From assembly GCF_045290345.1 (NCBI RefSeq), contig NZ_CP155447.1:5456001-5520000 (forward strand): 64,000 nt of DNA, written 5' to 3'. The stretch is from Singulisphaera sp045290345 (GTDB lineage: Bacteria > Planctomycetota > Planctomycetia > Isosphaerales > Isosphaeraceae). Below, piece after piece: positions 54,173-61,960 of the stretch (the stretch's first letter is position 1; each line of letters opens with the position of its first letter). The notes under the pieces are model-generated. The model ran no database searches. It was given only the letters and a program-made list of their open reading frames with translations, and had not been told where the DNA came from. The translations under genes and the position numbers were made by a program.

Positions 54173-54225
54173 TCGTGGTCGTCGCGACCAGGGCATGAGA
54201 AACGCCCTGGTCGCGACGACCACGA
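54173..54225 (+). terminator. Long perfect palindrome after mutS
   Basis: A perfect 22-bp stem (arms 54173-54194 and 54204-54225; begins TCGTGGTCGTCGCGACC) with a 9-base loop. It starts 8 bases after the mutS stop and faces the convergent sulfotransferase gene, so it probably stops transcription both ways. Confidence 0.75.
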
Positions 54226-54273
54226 AATGCTACGCCAGCGATCGGAACCAGATCGGCCCACCGACTCGACCGA

Positions 54274-55338
54274 TCAAAACACGCTTGATTGTTCATATCG
54301 AGCCGCGCCCTTGGGAGCGATCCCGCAAACGCGCTGGGCCGCCCGTTTGAAGCGTCTGGCAAGCACGAGCGGGACAGTCTCGACGGAGACAACCGCCTGA
54401 CTCTTCGCCTCCAACTCCACCTGGATCTTCTCCAGATCGTGGCGAGCCTCCAGCAGATCTTTGATGGTCTTGCGATGCTTCGACCGCTCCAGCCGCAGGT
54501 GCTCGCGCGTCGAATCGAGTTGAAGGCGGTTCCAGTTTCGATCGGCCTCGAACGATTCGAGCCGCTCGTCCGGATCACACGCATAGCCAAGGGTCTCAAA
54601 CGGCTCGGGAATGGAGCTCGCGATCGCTCGGGCTTCGGCGGCCGGAATCAAATGCCGCCAGAGACCGGGCTGCCCTTGCCAGTAGTGAAAGTGCCAGACC
54701 TCATGTCCCGGCTTCTTTCGGCCAATCGCGTTGGCTTCGACCACCTCGGCAATCGCTCGTCGCGGCGATTCACCAATCGCGTCAACGAGCCGAACCAAGG
54801 CCGCCTCGGTGTCGGCGACAAGGTCCTCATAACGAACCTGCAAGATCTCTGAACGGTTCCACCAGGCGGGACTGTGAAACAGGAGGCAGCGGGCGTACTC
54901 GGAGCGAGTCCATTCCAGAAAGGCCTCGCTCCGGGGAAGCACGCCCACGATCGCACAGTCGAGGCATTCTCCACCGCCGGGGCAATACCCCTCCTGGTGG
55001 ATGTAATAGACATAGTTCAGCCATGACATCAGGACGTCGAGCGGATGCCGGGCCAGCACCGCAACGCGCACGCCGTGACGTTCGAGCAGGTTGAGAAACG
55101 GTTCTTTGGGATACCAGTGGATCTGAATCACACAGCGTCTGGGAAGATTCTCCCAATCGACGTCTTCAGGAGTGTGAACAGGAATCTGCTCGAGCTCGTA
55201 GAGCGATCCAAGCAGCTCGCGGGTCCAGGTATTCCCCGAACGGGGGGTACTCACCAGGGCAAGACGGAGCATCGACTGGCCATCGCCTTGCTGCGCCGAA
55301 TTGGCGACGTGCTTACACGTCTTGTCATCCTCGGACAT
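54274..55338 (-). CDS. Sulfotransferase-fold protein with coiled-coil tail
   Basis: A 354-residue cytoplasmic protein. 'LRLALVSTPRSGNTWTRELLGSL' is the 5'-phosphosulfate loop of PAPS-dependent sulfotransferases, and 'VRVAVLARHPLDVLMSWLNYVYY' is the 3'-phosphate-binding motif. 'ILQVRYEDLVADTEAALVRLVDAIG' matches the family. Residues 255-330 form a charged coiled coil, followed by a basic tail ('LARRFKRAAQRVCGIAP'), unusual for this family. The acceptor is unknown; a glycan or lipid is possible. Four cysteines cluster around 'YCPGGGECLDCAI'. It stands alone. Confidence 0.85.
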   Translation of the reverse strand: MSEDDKTCKHVANSAQQGDGQSMLRLALVSTPRSGNTWTRELLGSLYELEQIPVHTPEDVDWENLPRRCVIQIHWYPKEPFLNLLERHGVRVAVLARHPLDVLMSWLNYVYYIHQEGYCPGGGECLDCAIVGVLPRSEAFLEWTRSEYARCLLFHSPAWWNRSEILQVRYEDLVADTEAALVRLVDAIGESPRRAIAEVVEANAIGRKKPGHEVWHFHYWQGQPGLWRHLIPAAEARAIASSIPEPFETLGYACDPDERLESFEADRNWNRLQLDSTREHLRLERSKHRKTIKDLLEARHDLEKIQVELEAKSQAVVSVETVPLVLARRFKRAAQRVCGIAPKGAARYEQSSVF

Positions 55339-55960
55339 GCCGCCTCTCCCGAATTGATCTGGGACTGTGACTAATCACGAGAGCCAGTCCCTCCTTGAGC
55401 CGTTTCCTCACGAAACGAGTGGGGCGCGCAAACCGAGCCCGAGACCTCGCCTCGATCGTGAACGGCACTGAGGATCGCGTGAACAACATCGGGGGCGGCG
55501 TCTCACGGCCTAAACCGGAGCCCGATCTTGTCGCGAATTGAGGTCAGGAAATGGCAAGAATTGGCCTCAAAACCCGCCTCGGAAGAAGAGACGAAGCCTC
55601 GAGCCCAAACACCGAATTCCTTAAAACCTTAATGGTTACCAAATCTATCGGCAGACCACCCAGACCTTCTGAACGAAATATTCCAGGCAATCGCCACATT
55701 CGCACCTTCCAAAGAATTCCACCTCGGTGAGAGCGGCGGGGGTTCGTAGGCACGTCACTCCGCATCGCATACAATTCATGAGGTCGGTGTGAACCCACGC
55801 GAGACTGTCGTGAAACCCCTCTTGTCGAGTGGGCACAGCCCAATGGTACGAAGCGACCATTGCCGCCTTGTGGGGCGGGCTGAAACCCCCTGACAAGAAG
55901 TAAAATCGGTGGGCCGTAGTTTTCCTGGCGGGCTACTGTCCGCCCTACAAGAGATGTGCG
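55339..55960. other. Intergenic region with small Cys-rich frame
   Basis: Contains the sulfotransferase promoter side, a minus-strand 83-codon Cys-rich frame (listed separately) and a short imperfect GGCGG/CCGCC inverted repeat near 55928-55946 of the kind scattered in planctomycete intergenic DNA. Confidence 0.4.
55645..55896 (-). CDS. Possible small cysteine-rich (zinc-ribbon-like) protein
   Basis: An 83-codon frame whose second half reads 'LMNCMRCGVTCLRTPAALTE' then 'FFGRCECGDCLEYFVQKVWV'. The paired C-x2-C and C-x-C-x2-C spacing resembles a zinc ribbon. The N-terminal half looks less like protein, so translation may begin at an internal ATG. The ribosome site is not clear. It could be a decayed remnant. 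I do not recognise a family. Confidence 0.35.
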   Translation of the reverse strand: MSGGFSPPHKAAMVASYHWAVPTRQEGFHDSLAWVHTDLMNCMRCGVTCLRTPAALTEVEFFGRCECGDCLEYFVQKVWVVCR

Positions 55961-56326
55961 ATGGAAGCGAATATCCCCGAACATCGATCGACGGCCGAGG
56001 CGAAGTGGCAGGCCCGCGAGCGTTACTGGCGACAAAAGCTCGGGAGGATTCGGCTGGGGGTTGAGCCGATCGAAGACCAGGTGGCGAAATACCGTCGCGT
56101 CACCTGGATGCTCACCGCGGTTCCGGTGGTGCTGGCACTCATCTTCGTCGCCTTATTCACGGCCTTCCGACGTCCGGACGTGGGTCTGATCTTGGCAGGC
56201 GTGTTGCTGCTACCGGTTGTGACCTTGGCCTGGTTTGATTTCAGACTGCTCAAGCTCCGGGTGGCGCGATACAGCCGTGAGTTCGAGGAGTACCACCGCG
56301 AGTCGACCCCCTCGGGGCGAACCTGA
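55961..56326 (+). CDS. Small two-helix membrane protein
   Basis: A 121-residue protein. The first 45 residues are charged and helical; two membrane helices follow ('VTWMLTAVPVVLALIFVALFTAF' and 'VGLILAGVLLLPVVTLAWF'), then a short charged tail. The termini are probably both cytoplasmic. No family recognised. A terminator hairpin overlaps its stop, and it converges with the ECF sigma factor gene. It could belong to an envelope or sigma-factor circuit, but only proximity suggests this. Confidence 0.7.
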   Translation: MEANIPEHRSTAEAKWQARERYWRQKLGRIRLGVEPIEDQVAKYRRVTWMLTAVPVVLALIFVALFTAFRRPDVGLILAGVLLLPVVTLAWFDFRLLKLRVARYSREFEEYHRESTPSGRT

Positions 56327-56339
56327 AGTTCGCCCCGAG
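56311..56339. terminator. Bidirectional hairpin between convergent genes
   Basis: A perfect 12-bp stem (CTCGGGGCGAAC and complement) with a 5-base loop, spanning the stop of the small membrane gene and 10 bases from the sigma factor stop. Confidence 0.7.
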
Positions 56340-56348
56340 TGTCGATAT

Positions 56349-57020
56349 TTACCAGAGAGTTGACTCCTCAGTCCGAGCGCCGACCAGGTCGGCGTCATCC
56401 TCGTCGTCACCGGACTGATCGCCCCACTCGTCGGCGTCGGCAACGCTCGCCTGAAGTTCGGCCTTCAACCGCTTTCGGGCCGTGTGGAGCCGCCGCTTGA
56501 TGGTCCCGATCGGCACCGCGAGTTGCTCGGCGATCTCGATCAGCGAGTGGCCGTGGATGTAGAACGCCACCAGGGCCTCGCGATCGATCGGCTTGAGCCG
56601 CTCGAGGGCCTCCCAGAGCCGATGAGCGCGTTCCCGGCTGATCAGCTCATCGAGTGGTGCCTCGCGCTGTTCGCCGGCTCCCTCGAGCACGCTGGTCTCC
56701 ACGCTCGGTGGAGCGCAGCGTCGGGTGGCTCGATTGATTGCCATCCGGACCGCGACCTGCCGGAGCCAGCCGGCGAACCGCTCGGGTTCACGAAGCTGGT
56801 CGAGCCGTCGCAGCACGTGGAGGAAGACTTCCTGAGTCAACTCGAGCGCCTCGCTCGGATTGCCCAGCCGCCGCAAACAGATCGCGTGGACGGTTCGCTG
56901 GAACTGTTCGACCAGTTCTCCGAACGCTTCACGGTCGCCTTCTTGGGCGCGTCGAACAAGGATTGCCAGATCGGTCCAAGGCTCATCCTGGACCGTCAGA
57001 TTCCGCATGGTCGCCAGCAC
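56349..57020 (-). CDS. ECF-type RNA polymerase sigma factor
   Basis: A 223-residue sigma factor. Region 2 is 'DREAFGELVEQFQRTVHAICLRRLG' through 'ELTQEVFLHVLRRLDQLREPERFAGWLRQVAVRMAINRAT'; region 4 is 'LERLKPIDREALVAFYIHGHSLIEIAEQLAVPIGTIKRRLHTARKRLK'. A 30-residue acidic tail follows, as seen in some planctomycete ECF factors. The GTG with GGGGAG 8 bases upstream was chosen as start; the ATG four codons later ('MRNLTVQDEPW') is equally plausible. No anti-sigma gene is adjacent. Confidence 0.9.
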   Translation of the reverse strand: MLATMRNLTVQDEPWTDLAILVRRAQEGDREAFGELVEQFQRTVHAICLRRLGNPSEALELTQEVFLHVLRRLDQLREPERFAGWLRQVAVRMAINRATRRCAPPSVETSVLEGAGEQREAPLDELISRERAHRLWEALERLKPIDREALVAFYIHGHSLIEIAEQLAVPIGTIKRRLHTARKRLKAELQASVADADEWGDQSGDDEDDADLVGARTEESTLW

Positions 57021-57389
57021 GTTGATCGCTCCCCATTCCTCTGGGGGTCCAGGGTCGATCGAGGCCAAGCCGCGCACGGGCAGCGCCTACGATCGGACCA
57101 CCGCAGTCCACGAATCAGGCGTCGACGAGCGAGGGGCGAACACACGGCCGAGCTTCCCTTGGTCCTGGGCGAAATGCGCACCAGGACGGGACGGCTATGG
57201 GGTCGCTCGCCTTCGCACGGCGGCCGACGGAGACGGCTGGGGCGCGGTACCCTTTGCGATGGGGCAAGGGTCGTCCGCACGAAGCCGACCGCCAACTCAG
57301 TGGGCTGGAGTGAGTCCTCGAAAGTCACGACCGACACTGTCGCGAGCGTTCGAAGGCGTTCCAACAATGATGAGCCGGAGGTTCGGCGC
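57021..57389. other. Sigma factor upstream region
   Basis: No gene with recognisable motifs. Probably promoter DNA of the ECF sigma factor. Overlapping plus-strand frames mirror the sigma factor gene and are not credible. Confidence 0.35.
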
Positions 57390-57887
57390 TCACCCTCCCG
57401 TTGCCGCGAGTATCGCGGCAGCGGTCGCTTGGGCAGCTCGGGCCGATGCCAATCCAAAACGCTTCTCAACCTTCGATCGCTTACCAGTGGTCACCGGCTT
57501 GCGCTCGCGTTTCGAACGGTCGGATTCTTGTGGATCCAACACCCGTTCGAGGGAGAAGGCCTGGGATTCACCCTGCCGACAAGGCCTGTCGGACACGGTA
57601 AACATCTCGGCGGCGAACTCGCCCCACGGCCTGACCGAGCGACTCTGTACGAGCCACGACGGTACGGGGAGTGAGCCTGGAATTACCGGAATCTCGCCTC
57701 GCGAAAGGATCATCGAGGAGGGTAGATATCCGTGCATTCCGTCGCGCATAACGACACGATGGACGTGGCGGGTGCGCAGGGTCTGGAGATCGCCGATGTT
57801 GATGTTCGCCGTGACGGCGATCGACCGCGTGCCGAGGTTCAGCCCATTCAGATTGGCCGACAGCGTCCGGTTCGTGCGGTTCAACAT
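57390..57887 (-). CDS. Possible hypothetical protein, 165 residues
   Basis: The first 50-60 codons ('MLNRTNRTLSANLNGLNLGT', 'VTANINIGDLQTLRTRHVHR') have very high G/C at the third position, as in neighbouring genes, and a GAGGG lies about 8-12 bases before the ATG. The later part is less biased and its coding status is doubtful, so the real gene may be shorter or decayed. No motif, signal peptide or membrane helix. No function suggested. Confidence 0.4.
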   Translation of the reverse strand: MLNRTNRTLSANLNGLNLGTRSIAVTANINIGDLQTLRTRHVHRVVMRDGMHGYLPSSMILSRGEIPVIPGSLPVPSWLVQSRSVRPWGEFAAEMFTVSDRPCRQGESQAFSLERVLDPQESDRSKRERKPVTTGKRSKVEKRFGLASARAAQATAAAILAATGG

Positions 57888-58242
57888 GGCGAGACCCTCA
57901 CATCCGCCTTCAAACGGCGGGCTGTTGAAGTGAGGCGACCTAGAGCGTCGCCGTGCGGGCCGTCCCGGGAGAGGACGACCGTCGCGAGTGCGGGACGTAC
58001 AATGCGTCCCTGTCTATTGACGAGTCCTAAAGGTCCGTCAGAGCTCCCGATTTCTCGTATCCGCCGGGCAACACGCCCGGCGGGCGATCGATCCTAAGAA
58101 AAGGGGAACGACCTAATGAGAGTCGCCCCCTTTGTGTGCGGTCATAGACATCATAGCGGCGCAGAAGGTTCGCGGAAAACCAAAATCATTATCGGAATTC
58201 TCGCAGAACAGCCATGAACACGTCGTCCGAATACTCTAACCC
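57888..58242. other. Intergenic region with small hairpin
   Basis: Holds a perfect 9-bp GC hairpin at 58061-58083 and no supported gene. Confidence 0.4.
58061..58083 (-). terminator. Short GC hairpin downstream of dehydrogenase gene
   Basis: CCGCCGGGC-AACAC-GCCCGGCGG, 160 bases past the stop of the 2-hydroxyacid dehydrogenase gene. Terminator role is a guess because of the distance and lack of T-run. Confidence 0.35.
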
Positions 58243-59205
58243 TCATAGAGAGACAGAGTTGCGAACGGGTTCACCGAGCAGGGCGCGACGGACTTCCTCG
58301 GCCGCTTTGGACCGCAATTCGACGAATCCCTCGACGCTGTAGAACGCCGAGTGCGGCGTGAGGAGCACGCGAGGGTGGAGCCGAAGTCGTTCGTCGTCCA
58401 GCGGTTCTCGTTCGACGACGTCGAGGCAGGCCCCTCCGACCTGCCCCGAATCGAGTGCCTCCAGCAGCGCGAGCTGATCGACGATCGGCCCCCTCGCGGT
58501 GTTGATCAGGAGCGCGCCGGGACGCAAGAGCGCCAGTGCTTTGGCGTCGATCAAATGATGCGTGGTCTCGTCCAAATAGCAGTGGAGGCTCACATAATGG
58601 CTCTGTTCCAGCAACTCCTCCAGCCGGTGGGCCCGCCTGATCCCGAGCGCCTTATCGACCCCTTGAGGCACGAGTGGATCAAAGAAGACGACGTCCAGTC
58701 CGAATGCCTTCGCACGCAGAGCCGTTGCGGTGCCAATCCGGCCGCAGCCGACCAGGCCGAGCGTCTTGCCTCGGAGTCGAGGCGTCCCCATCGCCGTCCG
58801 ATAGTCCCAGCCCCCTGCGCGGATCGCCTCGTGCGACGGTACGAACTTCCGAGCCAGGGCGAGGAGGAACATGATCGCGTGATCGGCCACCTCCTCGGTG
58901 CCGTAGTCGGGAACGTTGCACACGATCACGCCGTGACGGGCGGCCGCCGTCCGGTCGACGTTATTGTATCCCACCCCAGCGCGGACGATGCACTTGCACC
59001 GCGAGGCCTTTGCGAACGTGGCCTCGCCCAAATGAGCGATCTCGTGATATGTGATCAAGGCGTCGGCCTCGGGAAGATAGCGAGCAAGGCTCTCTTCATC
59101 GGTGGCGCGAGCAAGCTCGACCCGGGCGAGGTCACCCAGGATCGGAGCCTCGATCGAGGTCTCATCCAGGAAGTCAGTGATTACCACCGTGAAGTCAGAC
59201 GACAT
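58243..59205 (-). CDS. D-isomer specific 2-hydroxyacid dehydrogenase (CtBP/phosphoglycerate DH-like)
   Basis: A 320-residue NAD-dependent enzyme reducing a 2-oxoacid. The Rossmann motif is 'GKTLGLVGCGRIGTATALRAKAFGLDVVFFDP'. The catalytic Arg is in 'LINTARGPIVDQLAL', Glu in 'CLDVVEREPLDD' and His in 'VLLTPHSAFYS'. 'CKCIVRAGVGYNNVDRTAAARHG' is the N-terminal substrate region. The start ATG at 'MSSDFTVVITDFLDE' has AGAGGAA about 8-14 bases upstream. It diverges from the HpcH/HpaI aldolase; both act on small hydroxy/oxo acids, so a joint sugar-acid pathway is possible. Confidence 0.92.
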   Translation of the reverse strand: MSSDFTVVITDFLDETSIEAPILGDLARVELARATDEESLARYLPEADALITYHEIAHLGEATFAKASRCKCIVRAGVGYNNVDRTAAARHGVIVCNVPDYGTEEVADHAIMFLLALARKFVPSHEAIRAGGWDYRTAMGTPRLRGKTLGLVGCGRIGTATALRAKAFGLDVVFFDPLVPQGVDKALGIRRAHRLEELLEQSHYVSLHCYLDETTHHLIDAKALALLRPGALLINTARGPIVDQLALLEALDSGQVGGACLDVVEREPLDDERLRLHPRVLLTPHSAFYSVEGFVELRSKAAEEVRRALLGEPVRNSVSL

Positions 59206-59470
59206 CAACCGTTCCTCTCGCAAATTGACGGAAGGATCAGAGGGGATCGACGAACCGGCTGGGTTGAGACCCACGAGCCCTAAAGCCCGCATTTGACCCG
59301 CACGCGCGTTCGTCCCAGGGAGCAACCCCTTGGTTATGGCCGATCGGCCGGGTAGGTTCAACCGTCGGCCCAGAGCCGGCGCCTTGTTCTCAGCCGGCAC
59401 GCGTCCTCAACCAGCCCGAGGGAGCGGTCCGGCTGAGTTTGAAAAACCCACCTCACGAAGGAAGAGACGG

Positions 59471-60250
59471 ATGCGACGGATCAAAGAACTCCTGGCCCAG
59501 GGTGAAGTGGTCCGCATGTTCGGCGTCGGACAAATGCTGAGCCCAAAGCTGATCGAAATTATTGGTGAGCACGGTGACTTCGACGCACTCTGGCTCGATG
59601 TCGAGCATGCCGGCATCGGCATGAAAGAGATCGAGCTGGCGACCCTCGCGGCCAAGGCCTACGGCATGGATCACTTCGTCCGGCTTCCGGCCACCGACTA
59701 CGCCTCGATCATGCGGCCGCTGGAAGCCGGCGCGGGGGGCGTCATGGTCAGCATGGTTCGCTCGCCGGAGGAGGCCGAGCAGGCGGTTCGCTGGGCCAAA
59801 TTCTGGCCCCGCGGCGAGCGCGGAATGAACGGGGGCAATCGAGACGGCCGATTCGGCCTGACCCCCATCGGTGAGTATGCCGCCCGCGCCAACGCCGAGA
59901 CGTTCGTCGGAATTCAGATCGAGACCGCCAGCGCGATTGCATCGGTCGCCGAGATCGCCGCCATCCCTGATGTCGACCTACTCTTCGTGGGACCGGCCGA
60001 TATCAGCCAGGTCCTTGGCGTGCCCGGTGAATTCGAGCATCCTCGCTGTCTCGAAACGATCGAAAAAATCGCTCGCGCCTGTGCCGACGCGGGCAAACCG
60101 TGGGGCATCGTTCCGCGAGGGGGGGAGTACGCCGAGCGAATGCGCGGCTGGGGCTGCCAAATGTTCGTTCTCGGCTTTGATATTCACGCGTTTCACGCGG
60201 GGATACGCGCCGCGAAAGAACGCTATGGGCCGTTCTTTCCAGCGCGTTGA
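59471..60250 (+). CDS. HpcH/HpaI-family class II aldolase
   Basis: A 259-residue TIM-barrel aldolase of the 2,4-dihydroxyhept-2-ene-1,7-dioate type. 'FDALWLDVEHAGIGMKEIELATLAAKAYG' opens the barrel, 'VMVSMVRSPEEAEQAVRWAKFWPRGERGMNG' holds the conserved Arg, 'VGIQIETASAIASVAEIAAI' carries the metal-binding Glu, and 'DVDLLFVGPADISQVLGVPG' the metal-binding Asp. It splits or forms 4-hydroxy-2-oxoacids with pyruvate. AGGAAGAG lies about 5-12 bases before the ATG. Substrate unknown; a sugar-acid role is suggested by the nearby isomerase and dehydrogenase. Confidence 0.93.
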   Translation: MRRIKELLAQGEVVRMFGVGQMLSPKLIEIIGEHGDFDALWLDVEHAGIGMKEIELATLAAKAYGMDHFVRLPATDYASIMRPLEAGAGGVMVSMVRSPEEAEQAVRWAKFWPRGERGMNGGNRDGRFGLTPIGEYAARANAETFVGIQIETASAIASVAEIAAIPDVDLLFVGPADISQVLGVPGEFEHPRCLETIEKIARACADAGKPWGIVPRGGEYAERMRGWGCQMFVLGFDIHAFHAGIRAAKERYGPFFPAR

Positions 60251-60338
60251 GTCCCTGAATCAAGAATCGAAAAGAGCCTGAGCCAACTCGTCGCCGGCTC
60301 AGGCCCCTCGTTAGGATCGCATTGATCGCGTCGATCGT

Positions 60339-61818
60339 TTAACGATCTCGGCTCGACATATCACGGCTCCGGTTCTGCTCGATCGCGGCGAGCATGCCGA
60401 ACCGGAGCTTGCGATAAAGAACCGGCTGGTGCTCTTTGGGAATCTCCTTGGTGATCCATTCGATCGCCGACTCGGACGCGCCTCGGAAGCCCTGCGACTC
60501 GGCGATCGCCCCGAGGGCGGTGAGTCGTCGAGATTCGTCAGGGTACAAGACGATCAATCGTCGTGCATCTTCGAACCGGCCGACCGAGATCAGGTTATCA
60601 ATCAGAACACCGGCCAGGATCGCACGAGGATCGTCAAGAGGTATCGATGCGACCGCCACCGCGGCCTCATGATAAGTCGCAGTGGCACCATCCGGGTCAT
60701 CCCCCCGCGCCTGTGCCTCGGCGATCTTGACCAGGGCATCGCTCCGGACTTCAGGCTGAGGGATCATCTGGGCAATTTGCAGGCCCCGCGCGTACTGCTT
60801 CGAGTGGGCCGCCGCGGTCGCCGCCGCCACCAAGGCCCGATCCCGCCAGACCGGACGGTTGATGAGCTTGGCGGTCTCCGACGATTTCAGGAGAAGCTTG
60901 TCGGCACGGGCGTCAAGAGGATGAATCTGCGAGGGATTGCTCGGTGCTGTTTTATCATCCTTGGATTCAAGATGCGGAAATTCGTTGACGATAGTCTGGC
61001 TGCCGAACGACTGACTCTCGACCACCCGGTAGAGCATCTCGGTGTGGTAGGTGGGGTTGTTAATCCGACTCGCCAGGAACGCGGCTCGGCTCCACTCAAG
61101 TTCAGCCCGGCTGATCAGCGTCTCCCGATCCACCTCGGGCGATTTCGGAAGTGCGGACAGGGGCTCGTTGTAGTCGGGGATACTAAGATCCGCCTTGCCG
61201 TCGCGAAGCAGAGCCTCGCTCAGGTTATTCAACCCATTGATGATAGCGATGAGCCGAAGGTCATGGACCGTCGGGTCGGTCACCGCAAGCGCGGCGGCCG
61301 CGGCCTCGCCCAGCGCACGATGCGCCAGGTGCAGTTGGTCGCCGAAAATGGCCACGCTCGCGACCTTGTTCAGCGTCAGGCTACGATCGCCCGGATCGGT
61401 GATCGAACGGGCAAATTCCAGTTCCCTCGGCTGGACACGGCTGAGATCGGGGATTGGTTCGCCCTGACTCCTCGGTGAAGCTCGAGAAGGAGAAAAGACC
61501 TTCGTCGTCGGGAAAGGTCACGTTCGCCCCAGGACCGAGCGGAACGCTGTATCCGGGTGGGAGCAGAGGAACGAAGCCCGTGGAAGGGACGATCCCTCCC
61601 CCTTCGACCCCGACCGGGAGGTTGGGGCCAACCCCTGAGAGCGACCCCGTCGTATTTCTCTCGATGGTCGATGAAGTTCCCGTTCCGGTCCCTTCCCCCG
61701 ACCCCGAGGATAGGCCTGGCCCCCGTGGGGCCTGGGCCGTGGCAAAAATCGGCAGACTGAGGGCGAGGCCCAGAGTCACTGCCGCCGAAACCATATTTTC
61801 GAAGCGTGCTCGCGTCAT
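60339..61818 (-). pseudogene. Secreted helical-repeat protein, broken by one frameshift
   Basis: Two frames encode one protein. From ATG 61818 (AAGGA 9 bases upstream) comes a signal peptide ('MVSAAVTLGLALSLPIFATA') and a Gly/Ser/Thr/Pro-rich linker ending '...LFSFSSFTEE'. Past an extra base at about 61467 (GAG-GAG-T-CAG) the next frame gives 'QGEPIPDLSRVQPRELEFAR', running to a stop at 60339 as a helical TPR-like domain of about 375 residues ('LIAIINGLNNLSEALLRDG', 'ALVAAATAAAHSKQYARGLQ'). The joined product would be about 492 residues. Neither half makes sense alone: the C-terminal half has no ATG near its homology start. It could be a true pseudogene, a sequencing error or recoding. Confidence 0.7.
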
Positions 61819-61960
61819 GGGTGCCATTCCTTGAGGGCTCGCCGATTGGGTCGGAAGCCCCTGGAGAAAGAGCGGGACCGTCGAGTCGATCGACAATCGA
61901 GCCCACCCTTTCTTGTTAATGGAATCATTCCCCGCGTTCCGCTCCAGGTCAAATCAACCG

